64,000 bases of DNA from an uncultured Nitrospirota bacterium (GTDB taxonomy: Bacteria; Nitrospirota; Nitrospiria; Nitrospirales; UBA8639), in the NCBI GenBank assembly GCA_937139405.1, contig CAKZPV010000003.1, positions 186,001-250,000 of the forward strand. The letters run 5' to 3'. This document shows positions 26,033 through 35,885 of this stretch, one piece after another. Position 1 is the stretch's first letter. The number at the start of each line of letters is the position of its first letter. The position numbers and the translations under genes were made by a program. The notes beneath the pieces were generated by a model that did no database searches, was not told the origin of the DNA, and worked only from the letters and a program-made list of their open reading frames with translations.

Positions 26033-28282
26033 GTTTTGTGGGAAATGCCTGAGGAAGCGCTCGTGAATTTTTGCCATTCGCTCATGCGTGGCTTGCTCAA
26101 ATGTTTGTGCACTTTTTTTCCAGTCCGTTGAACCCATTCCCAGCCTACGAGCCAGAAACACCATTTCGTCTGACCCTGCAGGTGGCAGAATCAAGTCTTT
26201 CGCATTGCCTCGTACAATTCGCAAACCATCAATCAATTGACGCAGAAAGAGATAATCATCATGCAAGGCTTCCCTTTCGGATAGGGAGAGAAGAGAGGCA
26301 TGGCACAATTGTTCGATGGCGTCTAGGGTATTGGGTGTTCGAATGGCTGGAAAGTGATGTCCATGAATAAGCTGAAGGTATTGCACCATGTATTCCACAT
26401 CCAGTAATCCTCCCTCGCCGTATTTCACATGAGTCGTGCCAGGCTGAACTAATTCAGCCATTTGTCGCTGTCGAAGATTAAGTGCCGTTTGTAAATCCCA
26501 AGATTCAGAGCCATAAACAAATCTGTTGCGGTGGGCCTCAACGGCTTTTCCTAATGCACGATCTCCAGCAATAAAACGAAGCTTAATGAAGGCTTGTCGT
26601 TCAAAGGGGGCTGCCCTTCCTTCAGAGTGATAATACTGCTGAATTTCTTCCAAAGAATTGGTCAATGTGCCCTTGTCGCCATTTGGACGCAGTCGGGTAT
26701 CAATATGAAAAATGCCTTCTTGCTTTGCTTCGATCCATTGAAGGAATTCCTGTGACCATCGTTCATAGAAATCAGCAGCGATCTTGTATGGCTGATGGGT
26801 AGTCGAAGATTGTGGATTGTCATACACAAAGAGAATTTCAATATCTGAGGCATAGCCCAATTCTCCGCCACCTAATTTTCCCAATCCAAAAATGGCCATG
26901 GAAGGCGTCGTGATCTTTGAGGTTTTTGGTCGGATAGCCAGATATGACTGCTCGAGCGCTTGGTCTAAAATCACGTCTGCTAAATTCGTGAGAGCCTGAG
27001 AAAAATCAGCAAGAGAACTGGTTTCTAGAAGGTGTCGCATGTCAATTCTGAAAAGCTCTTCGTCCTTGAATTGGTTCAATTGTTCATTTTTTTGAACCAT
27101 TGTTCTTGCTTGCAGCATCCGTTTCTCAATGGCTTTTCTCAGGACCATCTTAGATCGAACCAGAGGTCCTTTTTGGTATTGACGCATCATAGGCAAAAGA
27201 TTGTCATGCTGCCGCCGAAGTAAATCCTCCCAAAGATAATCACTGCTACCAAACAGCTGCGCCAGATGCTCAAGCGTGGACGCTTGCTCTAATGTGCTGA
27301 GCGTTGAAGCTTTCTGTGGTTGCTCTAAAAGCTGATCGAGAAATTGATCGAAGTGGTCGAGGGCTTTCCCAGGGTCTGGTGCCCAACTCAGATAATAGGT
27401 GAACTCTTTCAGGAGAGCCGCTGCAGTCCGCAACTCTTGCTGCTCCGTTTGGCTTTGGAGTTTTCGCCCGTGCCGACCACGGACATAGAGTCGATTCAAC
27501 ACTCGCTGGTCCTTGACTTCAATTTTGGCTTTTACGAGGTAAATGCCTCGCATGGCCAACGCATTGGCAAAGGCATAAAGGAAGGCTGGTGTGTCCGTTG
27601 ATCGAATATCTAACACAGTATCCATGGAAGATGGCGGGTTGGAAAACGTAATATGAACGGGATGTAAGATATCCCCCCTCTTTTTTTTTGTTTTCCCCAG
27701 ATTTTCTATGAGACGACGATTGACAAGCCTCCGCGCTTGCCGTACTTGATTTTTTTGGAGTAAGCGTAATAAAGAAGTGAGAGTTTGTTGAAATTCCTCT
27801 TGGGTTGATAAGTCGAATGCAACGCCTTTCAGAGTTTGGACTCGAAACACATCCACGACAATTTTTCGAGATAATCCTTCTGTTGGACGTTTGAGGGGAA
27901 CACGTTTCCATGGATTCCGTTTTTGAGAAGTCTGAGTTGGTCTATGGGATGAAGATGGGGCTTCGCGAGAGGTAAAAATCGCGGCCTCTCGAATATCGAG
28001 TCCAAAAGAGGCTAACACACCACAGAAGGTGGCAAATTCAGAAAAATAATCATAAGCCACCAAATGTATCTGATATTGTCGAGAAGGGAGGGTGTTGAGC
28101 GCCATAGAACAAGGGGATTCGAAGGTGAGATGGGTTGTCAATTCGAGATGTTGAAGAATCGTTTCAAGAGGAAATTGTTCAAAGTAATCCGAATCCATCT
28201 GTGAGAGAAAATCTTGAAGCAATTTGTCAGGGAGATGCGCCGAACGTGCTTGGATTTGTTCAAAAATGGCAGAATGATTCAT
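26024..28282 (-). CDS. glnE: Adenylyltransferase half of GlnE with N-terminal tandem ACT-like domains
   Basis: 752 residues. Residues about 60-320 carry two ACT-like units resembling the C-terminus of GlnD (RQYQIHLVAYDYFSEFATFCGVLASFGLD... and DTVLDIRSTDTPAFLYAFANALAMRGI). Residues 430-752 are a GlnE catalytic domain: AIFGLGKLGGGELGYASDIEILF, then DTRLRPNGDKGTL, FERQAFIKLRFIAGD and GEGGLLDVEYMVQYLQ, closest to the C-terminal (adenylylating) half of E. coli GlnE. The second acidic residue of SDxD is Glu. It presumably adenylylates GlnA Tyr397, with ACT domains sensing glutamine directly. The other GlnE half is encoded divergently 69 bp away. Confidence 0.85.
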   Translation of the reverse strand: MNHSAIFEQIQARSAHLPDKLLQDFLSQMDSDYFEQFPLETILQHLELTTHLTFESPCSMALNTLPSRQYQIHLVAYDYFSEFATFCGVLASFGLDIREAAIFTSREAPSSSHRPTQTSQKRNPWKRVPLKRPTEGLSRKIVVDVFRVQTLKGVAFDLSTQEEFQQTLTSLLRLLQKNQVRQARRLVNRRLIENLGKTKKKRGDILHPVHITFSNPPSSMDTVLDIRSTDTPAFLYAFANALAMRGIYLVKAKIEVKDQRVLNRLYVRGRHGRKLQSQTEQQELRTAAALLKEFTYYLSWAPDPGKALDHFDQFLDQLLEQPQKASTLSTLEQASTLEHLAQLFGSSDYLWEDLLRRQHDNLLPMMRQYQKGPLVRSKMVLRKAIEKRMLQARTMVQKNEQLNQFKDEELFRIDMRHLLETSSLADFSQALTNLADVILDQALEQSYLAIRPKTSKITTPSMAIFGLGKLGGGELGYASDIEILFVYDNPQSSTTHQPYKIAADFYERWSQEFLQWIEAKQEGIFHIDTRLRPNGDKGTLTNSLEEIQQYYHSEGRAAPFERQAFIKLRFIAGDRALGKAVEAHRNRFVYGSESWDLQTALNLRQRQMAELVQPGTTHVKYGEGGLLDVEYMVQYLQLIHGHHFPAIRTPNTLDAIEQLCHASLLSLSEREALHDDYLFLRQLIDGLRIVRGNAKDLILPPAGSDEMVFLARRLGMGSTDWKKSAQTFEQATHERMAKIHERFLRHFPQNNA

Positions 28283-28311
28283 ACTTGGGAGTATACTGAA
28301 TATTTATGCCG

Positions 28312-28340
28312 TTGTAAGGTTGGGTGCTGTCTCGTATAAT
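28312..28340 (+). promoter_or_regulatory. Promoter of the deadenylylating GlnE half
   Basis: TTGTAA, 17 bases, TATAAT. The predicted start point (about 28347) lies only five bases before the ATG at 28352, so the message may be leaderless. Confidence 0.6.
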
Positions 28341-28351
28341 TTCATGTCTGC

Positions 28352-29998
28352 ATGAAATCTTCTTCAACACACACCACAAAAAGAGGGACATCCAGGAAAA
28401 CGGAGAACCGTTCTGATCTGCCCGATCCCACTCTTCTTCTGTTAGCGACAGATCTTGCCCCAAAAGAAGTGGCTCGTATGCTTCAAGCTTATGGTGTTCA
28501 AAATTGGCAACAAGCTGACCGCAATCTACAGGCCCTGGCCGGTGAACCTTCCACACGCAAAGCCTTAGCCATGATACTCCCCACTCTTCTTGGAAGCCTG
28601 GCACAAACGGCCGATCCGGATCAGGCGCTCAATGAATGGGAACGGTTTGCTGATTCAGGGATTCATCGTCTTCAGTTGTTTCAATATTTAGCCAAAGCTC
28701 CGCATATTATTGAAGTTCTCGGTACAGTCTTTGGCAACAGTCCGTCGATGGCCCAGACGCTTCTTCGAGAGCCATTGTTGGTCTATTGGATTGAAGATGA
28801 TCGAGTGTTAGTTCGGCGTCAAACTCGGTCAAAACTTTTGGCGACATTAGAGAATATGCAGGAAGGTGTGAAAAGCTTTGAGGCCAAATGTGAAGCCTTG
28901 CGACGGTTTAAACGACGGGAAATGCTCCGCCTAGGGATTCGTGATCTTCTCGGGATTGCCAAGCCCATTGAAACCTATACCGTATTATCAGACGTAGCGG
29001 CAGCTGTGATTCAGGTAGCATATGACCTTGTCGATCAGAAACTTCAGTGCCAACATGGAGGCTGGGAGTTGGAAGACTCTACCAGGGGGAAGAACCGAAT
29101 TGGGTTGTCCGTGTTGGCCATGGGAAAGCTGGGCGGCTGGGAATTGAATTATAGCTCTGATGTGGATCTAATTTACGTGTATCAGGCACCATCGGGCATG
29201 ACGAATGCGGGGAAGGGGCAGGAGGCACTCTCAGGATCGGAATATTTTCATGTGTTGGCGAGGGAACTCACTAATGTGCTGTCGGTATCAACGGCTGAAG
29301 GGGCCTTGTTCCGTGTGGATATGCGGCTGCGTCCAGAAGGTGAGGTAGGGCCTCTGGTCTGTTCTGTGGAAGATGCCTGTCATTATTATCAAACACGCGG
29401 TCGAACCTGGGAACGTTTGGCGTTTTTGAAAGCCAAATCTATTGCCGGTGATCTTCGGATAGGGCAATCATTGATCAAAAAGCTAGGGAGCTTTGTCTAT
29501 GGAACCAGAGAGGTTGCCCCCCAAGTCTTTACCGCAATTCATGCTCTTCGATCTCAAATGGTGTCTAAATTGAAACGCCGAGGAGAACTCGAACGCAATG
29601 TGAAGCTAGGGATTGGTGGCATTCGAGAAATTGAGTTTATTGTACAAGGGCTACAATTGCGTTGGGGGTATCGGTATCCTGGCATTAAGGATCGGCAAAC
29701 ATTAAAAAGTTTGGTGAAATTATTTCGAGTGGGAAAATTGAAGAGTGAGGCTCTTCACCAACTTCAGACCTCCTATGTATTCTTACGAAATCTCGAAAAT
29801 AAAATTCAAATGGTTCATGAGCTTCAGACGCATCTACTTCCTACAAAAACGGAAGAACTCGCCAAATGTGCACTCCGAATGGGATATCCGAAAGAAGGAA
29901 CTGCAAAACACACCGCTGAAAGTTTACTTGCCGATTATTGTCAACATACTTCTCAAGTCCACCTGCTTTACAAACAAATTCTCAAACCGTCTAAGTAA
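28352..29998 (+). CDS. glnE: Adenylyl-removing half of GlnE
   Basis: 548 residues, matching only the N-terminal half of the usual 945-residue GlnE. Motifs are LSVLAMGKLGGWELNYSSDVDLIYVY (intact SDxD), FRVDMRLRPEGEVGPL, WERLAFLKAKSIAGD and KLGIGGIREIEFIVQGLQL, all typical of the deadenylylating domain, followed by the helical GlnE region ending at ...LLYKQILKPSK. It should remove AMP from glutamine synthetase when nitrogen is limiting, in response to PII. The two activities are usually fused, but here each half is a separate divergent gene beside glnA. Confidence 0.88.
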   Translation: MKSSSTHTTKRGTSRKTENRSDLPDPTLLLLATDLAPKEVARMLQAYGVQNWQQADRNLQALAGEPSTRKALAMILPTLLGSLAQTADPDQALNEWERFADSGIHRLQLFQYLAKAPHIIEVLGTVFGNSPSMAQTLLREPLLVYWIEDDRVLVRRQTRSKLLATLENMQEGVKSFEAKCEALRRFKRREMLRLGIRDLLGIAKPIETYTVLSDVAAAVIQVAYDLVDQKLQCQHGGWELEDSTRGKNRIGLSVLAMGKLGGWELNYSSDVDLIYVYQAPSGMTNAGKGQEALSGSEYFHVLARELTNVLSVSTAEGALFRVDMRLRPEGEVGPLVCSVEDACHYYQTRGRTWERLAFLKAKSIAGDLRIGQSLIKKLGSFVYGTREVAPQVFTAIHALRSQMVSKLKRRGELERNVKLGIGGIREIEFIVQGLQLRWGYRYPGIKDRQTLKSLVKLFRVGKLKSEALHQLQTSYVFLRNLENKIQMVHELQTHLLPTKTEELAKCALRMGYPKEGTAKHTAESLLADYCQHTSQVHLLYKQILKPSK

Positions 29999-30192
29999 TT
30001 GCATAGGGTAAGAGTTCTGGAACCTATTTAGTTATTCCAGTGAAAACCGTAATTCAGGGTCATTCCAGTCTTCTGGATGCCCTCCTTTGCAGCCATGACA
30101 GCCTGGTCATGAGAGTCGGTTTTGGTTCACGATCCAATTGGAAAAGCAGCCCACCCCGGCAATCATTGCCATTCAAACGGAATCCAGACTTG

Positions 30193-31123
30193 ATGGTCTA
30201 TGTGCGTGTATCGTCGCTGATAATACTATTACCCGGTTGTTGCTCCCTCATTATTTAATAGCATGGGCATGTCTTGTCTGGATGCAGAGAATGGACTGGC
30301 GGCCTTAAAGTTACTGAAAGAGGCCGTCGTGTTGGGACAACCTTTCGATCGTCTCATATTAGACCAACATGTGCTGGATATGGACGGCTTAGAATTAGTC
30401 AGACAAGTGAAGACTGCTCCTGATCTTTCTAGCATACAACTCGTCATGCTGACGTCCATGGGGCGCCGGGGTGATGCGGCCGACGCCCAAGAGGCCCGCC
30501 GGCCTCTATCACGAAACCTATTCATCATGATCGACTGCGGAAATGTTTGTCGTTGATTCGCAGCGGTTCACCCACTGCTAACTCACAAATTATCACCCAA
30601 TCTACTATTCGTAAGGGAATTTCTCGAGCGGGGGGCATCTGCTAGTCGCCGAGGACAATGTTGTGAATCAAAAGGTTGTAGTGCGGATGTTAAAGACGTT
30701 GAATTATCGCGTGGACGTGGTCGAAAACGGCCTGGAAGCCGTTGAAGCCGTGCCCGACATTGTCTACGATGCGGATGTTGATGGATTGCCACATGCCAGA
30801 AATGCATGGGTATGAACCAACACAGGAAATAAGAAAACGTGAAGCAGAATCTGGTAACGAGAAGAAATGAAAACGAAGGGGAAATGATATTCCGTTGGTT
30901 TCTCCATCATCGCATACACCTTGTGCTTCGCCGTTTTACCTTTCATGTTCCGATTATTGCCCTCACCGCTAATGTCATGAAAGGTGCTCGCGAACAATGT
31001 TTAGAAGCCGGGATGGACGATTTCATTTGCAAGCCTACACAACTTGAAGAATTGAATGCCATGTTGGAGCGCTGGGTAAAGAAGTCTACCCATGAAGAAA
31101 TAGAAGTGGTAAATCGGAAGTGA
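30193..31123 (+). pseudogene. Remnant of a hybrid kinase with two receiver domains
   Basis: Pieces of two receiver domains can be read only by switching frames. The first has SRLDGLCACIVADN (about 30190), DAENGLAALKLLKEA with the phospho-site region FDRLILDQH, then a switch near 30495 to ...SITKPIHHDRLRKCL. The second has [15 protein letters not shown] (about 30636), a 2-base insertion near 30775 before [12 protein letters not shown], and after a 60-base disruption [18 protein letters not shown]...[10 protein letters not shown]. Tandem receivers of this kind sit at the C-terminus of BarA-type hybrid kinases; the kinase part is missing. Confidence 0.85.
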
Positions 31124-31428
31124 GAAGCCAAGAGACATAATAGCGTATAGTCAAACCTCAGTATTTCCGATTAACGAAAGGTCTTTCGCTGCGTGGGTTT
31201 TTGTGTTTAGGCCAAAAGAAATCATCTAATTTTCTTCAATGTTGCCTCGATTTATTTCCAAATTCTCTGATAGCAGTATTGTTCGGTTGCATGCCTGAAA
31301 GATCTTTTCATTCTCCTTTTCAGTCAAAAGTTTCGCTTCAAGGGTTGAATTCATTCCCAACATGCTTATCTATGGTATAGAGCATCACGACAAATGTTGA
31401 GACCACTACTGATGAGGGGGCCTGCCCA
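31124..31428. other. Intergenic stretch before clpB
   Basis: About 300 bases with no gene. I see no CIRCE element and no convincing heat-shock promoter. Confidence 0.4.
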
Positions 31429-34023
31429 ATGAATCCCAATGAAATGACCCTAAAGCTTCAAGAAGCACTACAAGCGGCCTCTGGTTTGGCCATGCGTCGA
31501 AATCATCAAGGCATTGATGTTGAGCATCTGTTGTTTGTTTTATTGGAACAGGTCGATGGTTCGACTATACCGATTCTTGAGCAAGCGGGTGTGTCTCCTA
31601 AGTCCGTGAGCAATGCAGCTGAACAAGCTCTTCAAAAAATCCCCCAAGTCCAAGTGAGCGGTTCCGCTCCAGGGCAAGTGCATTTGACCCCACGTTTGGG
31701 GCAAGTTCTTAACCAAGCGGAAACCGAGATGAAAGAGCTGCGGGATGAATTCCTAAGCGTAGAACATGTGTTGTTGGCCATGGTGGAAGAAGGAGGAGTG
31801 TTTGGGCCTCTAGGATTAAAACGAGATAAGGTATTAGCTGGTCTCCAGCATGTGCGCGGGAATCAGCGAGTCACGAGTCAAGATCCGGAGGGAACGTACC
31901 AATCCTTGGAAAAATATGGCCGTGATCTGACGCGGTTTGCCAGCCAGGGAAAACTCGATCCTGTTATCGGTCGAGACGAAGAAATTCGTCGGGTCATTCA
32001 AATTTTATCGAGACGGACAAAAAATAATCCGGTGCTCATTGGAGAGCCCGGTGTGGGAAAAACCGCTATTGTAGAAGGTTTGGCCCAGCGCATCATCAAA
32101 GGTGATGTGCCAGAGGGCCTCAAGCAAAAGCGCCTCGTGGTCTTGGATATGGGGGCATTAGTGGCCGGTGCGAAATTTCGAGGAGAATTTGAAGAACGTT
32201 TGAAAGCCGTTCTGAAAGAAGTACAGTCGTCGCAAGGTCAGATTTTGCTGTTCATCGATGAATTGCACACTGTCGTTGGGGCAGGAGCGGCGGAAGGGGC
32301 GATGGATGCAGCAAATTTATTAAAGCCCATGTTAGCCCGTGGTGATTTGCATCTCATTGGTGCGACAACCCTAGATGAATATCGCAAACACATTGAAAAA
32401 GATGCGGCGCTGGAACGCCGATTCCAACCCGTTGTGGTTGATCAACCATCGGTTGAAGATACGATTTCGATCCTACGCGGGCTGCGAGAACGTTATGAAG
32501 TTCACCATGGAGTGCGTATTAAAGATTCAGCGTTGGTCGCAGCCGCGCGTTTGTCGCATCGCTATATCGGGGATCGATTTTTGCCAGATAAGGCTATTGA
32601 TTTGATCGATGAATCGGCCGCTCGATTGCGGACGGAAATTGACAGTATGCCAGCAGAAATGGATGAGATTTCTCGAAAAGTCTTGCAGCTAGAAATTGAA
32701 AGGGAAGCGTTAAAAAAAGAAACTGATACAGGGAGTCAAACGCGGTTAGCCAATTTAGAGCAAGAGTTGGCGAGTAAACAGCACACGTTGGCCGAACTCA
32801 AAACACAGTGGGATGCTGAGAAATCATCCGTGGGCAAACTACAAGAATTGCGGCAGTCCATGGAAGGGGTGAAGCAGAATATTGAACAAGCCGAGCGGAG
32901 TTATGATTTAAACAAGGTAGCAGAATTACGTTATGGGACATTGCCTCATTTGGAAAAGGAAATGCATGAGGAAGAAGAGCGTCTCACTAATAAAAATCAA
33001 GAAAGCCGTCTCTTAAAAGAAGAAGTGGATGAAGAAGATATCGCTGAAGTCGTGAGTCGTTGGACGGGCATTCCAATGAATCGGCTGATGCAAGGTGAAG
33101 TGGAGAAGCTCTTACATCTGGATGATTATTTACATCAACGCGTGATTGGACAAGACGAAGCCGTTCGCGCTGTGGCCGATGCCGTCTTACGTGCTCGGTC
33201 TGGCATTAAAGATCCTAATCGGCCAATCGGGTCTTTCTTATTCCTTGGCCCTACAGGTGTGGGAAAGACCGAATTAGCGCGGGCCTTGGCTCATACGCTC
33301 TTTGATGATGAAGCTAATTTGGTGCGTATCGATATGTCAGAATATATGGAAAAGCATACTGTCGCTCGCTTAATCGGGGCGCCCCCGGGGTATGTGGGTT
33401 ACGATGAGGGCGGGCAACTCACAGAAGCTGTGAGGCGCAAACCCTTCTCAGTGATTTTATTTGATGAAGTGGAAAAAGCTCATCACGATGTATTTAATGT
33501 ATTACTTCAAGTATTAGATGATGGGAGATTGACAGACTCCCAAGGCCGAACGGTGGACTTCAAGAATACCGTGCTCATCATGACCTCTAATCTGGGCAGC
33601 CAGGAAATTCTGGAAGCTCAACAACAGCAGATGGATTACGAGGGTCTTCGAGCGTTGGTCCTCAAGGAAATCCAACAACATTTCCGTCCAGAGTTCTTAA
33701 ACCGTGTCGATGAAGTGGTGGTCTTCCATCCCCTGACGCAAGCGGAATTAGGACCAATTGTGGAAATTCAATTAGGACGATTGCGCGCCAGATTGGCGGA
33801 TCGGCAGATGACCTTGGAGTTGACTCCAGCAGCAGTCAGTGAATTGGCTTCACGAGGCTACGACCCGGTCTATGGTGCGAGACCGTTGAAACGGCTCATT
33901 CAACAACAAATTGAAACACCACTGTCGCGATTGATTATTCAAGGCAAAGCCATGGATGGTCAGGCTATTTTGGGCGATGTGGTCGATGGCAAGTTCGTGT
34001 TGACTGCCAAAGAAGCAGTCTAA
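31429..34023 (+). CDS. clpB: ClpB disaggregase (Hsp100)
   Basis: 864 residues, full length. An N-terminal Clp-N double repeat (1-145) is followed by the first AAA+ domain (Walker A GEPGVGKT at about 205, Walker [10 protein letters not shown]), the coiled-coil middle domain characteristic of ClpB (about 395-530), and the second AAA+ domain (GPTGVGKTE at about 607, [11 protein letters not shown]) with the C-terminal D2-small region ([10 protein letters not shown]). There is no ClpP-binding IGF loop, as expected for ClpB. It works with DnaK to pull apart protein aggregates. GAGGGGG precedes the ATG. It is a stand-alone transcription unit. Confidence 0.98.
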   Translation: MNPNEMTLKLQEALQAASGLAMRRNHQGIDVEHLLFVLLEQVDGSTIPILEQAGVSPKSVSNAAEQALQKIPQVQVSGSAPGQVHLTPRLGQVLNQAETEMKELRDEFLSVEHVLLAMVEEGGVFGPLGLKRDKVLAGLQHVRGNQRVTSQDPEGTYQSLEKYGRDLTRFASQGKLDPVIGRDEEIRRVIQILSRRTKNNPVLIGEPGVGKTAIVEGLAQRIIKGDVPEGLKQKRLVVLDMGALVAGAKFRGEFEERLKAVLKEVQSSQGQILLFIDELHTVVGAGAAEGAMDAANLLKPMLARGDLHLIGATTLDEYRKHIEKDAALERRFQPVVVDQPSVEDTISILRGLRERYEVHHGVRIKDSALVAAARLSHRYIGDRFLPDKAIDLIDESAARLRTEIDSMPAEMDEISRKVLQLEIEREALKKETDTGSQTRLANLEQELASKQHTLAELKTQWDAEKSSVGKLQELRQSMEGVKQNIEQAERSYDLNKVAELRYGTLPHLEKEMHEEEERLTNKNQESRLLKEEVDEEDIAEVVSRWTGIPMNRLMQGEVEKLLHLDDYLHQRVIGQDEAVRAVADAVLRARSGIKDPNRPIGSFLFLGPTGVGKTELARALAHTLFDDEANLVRIDMSEYMEKHTVARLIGAPPGYVGYDEGGQLTEAVRRKPFSVILFDEVEKAHHDVFNVLLQVLDDGRLTDSQGRTVDFKNTVLIMTSNLGSQEILEAQQQQMDYEGLRALVLKEIQQHFRPEFLNRVDEVVVFHPLTQAELGPIVEIQLGRLRARLADRQMTLELTPAAVSELASRGYDPVYGARPLKRLIQQQIETPLSRLIIQGKAMDGQAILGDVVDGKFVLTAKEAV

Positions 34024-34329
34024 AACTAACATTGCGTAAATTCAAAATATCCCAAATGGTCTTAACAATGATTCCAGTTCTATTCGAGTAGTTGTTTCTT
34101 AAGCAACGGGCGACGGGTTTGCCCCATGTACGGCTCATCAATGTCACTAAACGAATTAGGTCATTCCAGCCAACTCTCTATTCTGGGCATAGACTGTTTT
34201 GAGTCTGTTTCTGGAAATCTGGCTCCTTAAGTTATTATGCACTCTACTCCAGCTTTCTATGACCGAATTCTTGTTTTTCGGAAATTCAACGAGATACGTT
34301 TTTAGTCAACAATCAACGTGACCCCACTA
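34024..34329. other. Intergenic stretch between convergent genes
   Basis: About 300 bases downstream of clpB and of the minus-strand membrane protein. No gene and no strong hairpin that I can find. Confidence 0.4.
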
Positions 34330-34725
34330 TCATGAACCGAATTCAAACACTTTGATTTGGGGTTTTTCATCACGGTTAATATGGTCAAAATCAGTAGGGT
34401 TTCCGGGTTGGTAACGCGGAAAGAGGTCTATTTTTTTTCTTGAGCGAAAAGGTTCTGATTCATGAGTAGATTCCGTACGCCAGCCTGAGGCAGGAGACTG
34501 TGGTTGACGCCAATCAGGTTTGAGTTGTGTGGGGCTTCTCCAATCTGATGATTCAAGGATGGAATCCAAAAGGGGTGTTCTATACGATTGTTCGTCTGGG
34601 AGTACGAAGCTAGGGGCAAAATTTTCTCTTGCACCTGCAGCCAAGATAAGCGGTATCACTGCTAGAAGGGCCCATTGCCAGAATTCACTTGGAATGTTCC
34701 ATTCTGGCCGAGAGATGGCGGTCAT
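34330..34725 (-). CDS. Single-pass membrane protein of unknown function
   Basis: 131 residues from the ATG at 34725, which overlaps the stop of the upstream gene as ATGA and has GGAAAG upstream; the track start at 34785 is too early. One membrane helix near the N-terminus (FWQWALLAVIPLILAAGA) is followed by a long, polar, proline-rich tail ending in DLFPRYQPGNPTDFDHINRD...VFEFGS, which is probably periplasmic. I do not know the family. The tight coupling to the substrate-binding protein suggests they work together. Confidence 0.72.
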   Translation of the reverse strand: MTAISRPEWNIPSEFWQWALLAVIPLILAAGARENFAPSFVLPDEQSYRTPLLDSILESSDWRSPTQLKPDWRQPQSPASGWRTESTHESEPFRSRKKIDLFPRYQPGNPTDFDHINRDEKPQIKVFEFGS

Positions 34726-35564
34726 GGGACTTCTTTCCGCCAGTCTAAAGAATCGAACCAATACTTGTGGGCAGAATCGAGCCAAGTGTCAGCTTCATGA
34801 CTGGTAATCCACGCGTTCAGAAAGTGAAGAAAGTCCGGATCGCCTTTGTTGACGGCAAACCCTGCTTTCGTCGTGAGCAAAGGTTTAGATAAGGGTTCAT
34901 CAACAATCCCAGGATGCCTCAAAGCTGCAAAGGTGGGTATGGGATTGTGCTCAACATAGCCGTGAACCTTGCCTGTGGTCACCGCTTGGATGGCTTCTTG
35001 ACTGGAAAGAGAGGTTTTAATCATTGATTTGGGAAATACCCGTCGGGCCAGTGTCTCGGCTACGGTGTCCTTCACGACAGTGATGATCACATTGGATGCG
35101 TTGAGTCGGCCTATTCCGGTAAAAGCTTTGGTTAAAGCAATATTAGTAACCAAGCCAACGCCTGAAGTGGCATAGGGTTGGCTGAAATTTACCTTAAGCG
35201 CTCGTTGAGGCGTGATCACCATTCCCGCCGCAATGATATCCATTTCCCGGTTCAAGAGTGCTGGGATAATATTTTTCCAATCAAAGACATGCACTTCCGC
35301 TTTCACGCCTAGGTCTTTGGCTAATTGTTTCGCTACGTCAATTTCGAACCCGACGAACTGGCCATTTTTGGTTTTTTGTGTCCAGGGGGTAAATAATGAG
35401 ACCCCTACTCGTAACTTTCCGTTCTCCAGGACGCTTTGCAATGTTCCGGGCTTAGCCCTGGATCCGTTTTCGGCCGCAGCCATGGGGAGCATGTTGAGTG
35501 ACCAGGCTATGAGGACGATAAAAGAAAATAATAGGTTTCGAAAGAAAGATTGATTTGTGTTCAT
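34722..35564 (-). CDS. Periplasmic amino-acid-type substrate-binding protein
   Basis: 280 residues of the family 3 solute-binding type. A signal peptide (NLLFSFIVLIAWSLNMLPMAAA) is followed by LRVGVSLFTPWTQKTKNGQFVGFEIDVAKQLAKDLG, the segment DWKNIIPALLNREMDIIAAGMVITPQRA and the C-terminal FAVNKGDPDFLHFLNAWI, all classic. No permease or ATPase gene is nearby, so it may feed a distant transporter or act as a sensor or lyase-like orphan. It is coupled to the membrane protein downstream. Confidence 0.9.
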   Translation of the reverse strand: MNTNQSFFRNLLFSFIVLIAWSLNMLPMAAAENGSRAKPGTLQSVLENGKLRVGVSLFTPWTQKTKNGQFVGFEIDVAKQLAKDLGVKAEVHVFDWKNIIPALLNREMDIIAAGMVITPQRALKVNFSQPYATSGVGLVTNIALTKAFTGIGRLNASNVIITVVKDTVAETLARRVFPKSMIKTSLSSQEAIQAVTTGKVHGYVEHNPIPTFAALRHPGIVDEPLSKPLLTTKAGFAVNKGDPDFLHFLNAWITSHEADTWLDSAHKYWFDSLDWRKEVP

Positions 35565-35885
35565 GTTTCCGCCATCATTGTGGTTAGTATTTACTAAACG
35601 GGTGAATGTACCATATTCTCGTTGCCTCTGGTAGTAGATCCTCTACCTTCCTTCATTTCCTTAACAAATCCCAGCATAGGTTTTTTCCAGGGTTCTGCAT
35701 TAGAACTCATGAGAAAGTTGAAGTATCCTCTGTTATGGCTAACTGATTCTCTAACAATATGCCTGCGGTCGCGAGGATGTTTTTTTATTTCCGTATCATA
35801 GAGTTTGGTTGGCCAGAAACTCTAAGCAAGACGTCTGCAGAAATGATCAGAATGTTGAGCTATGGGTATGCTGAACCAGCGGAGG
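35565..35885. other. Intergenic stretch
   Basis: About 320 bases upstream of the substrate-binding protein and downstream of the HtrA-like protease gene, both on the minus strand. Nothing but a T-rich patch near 35778-35792. Confidence 0.4.
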
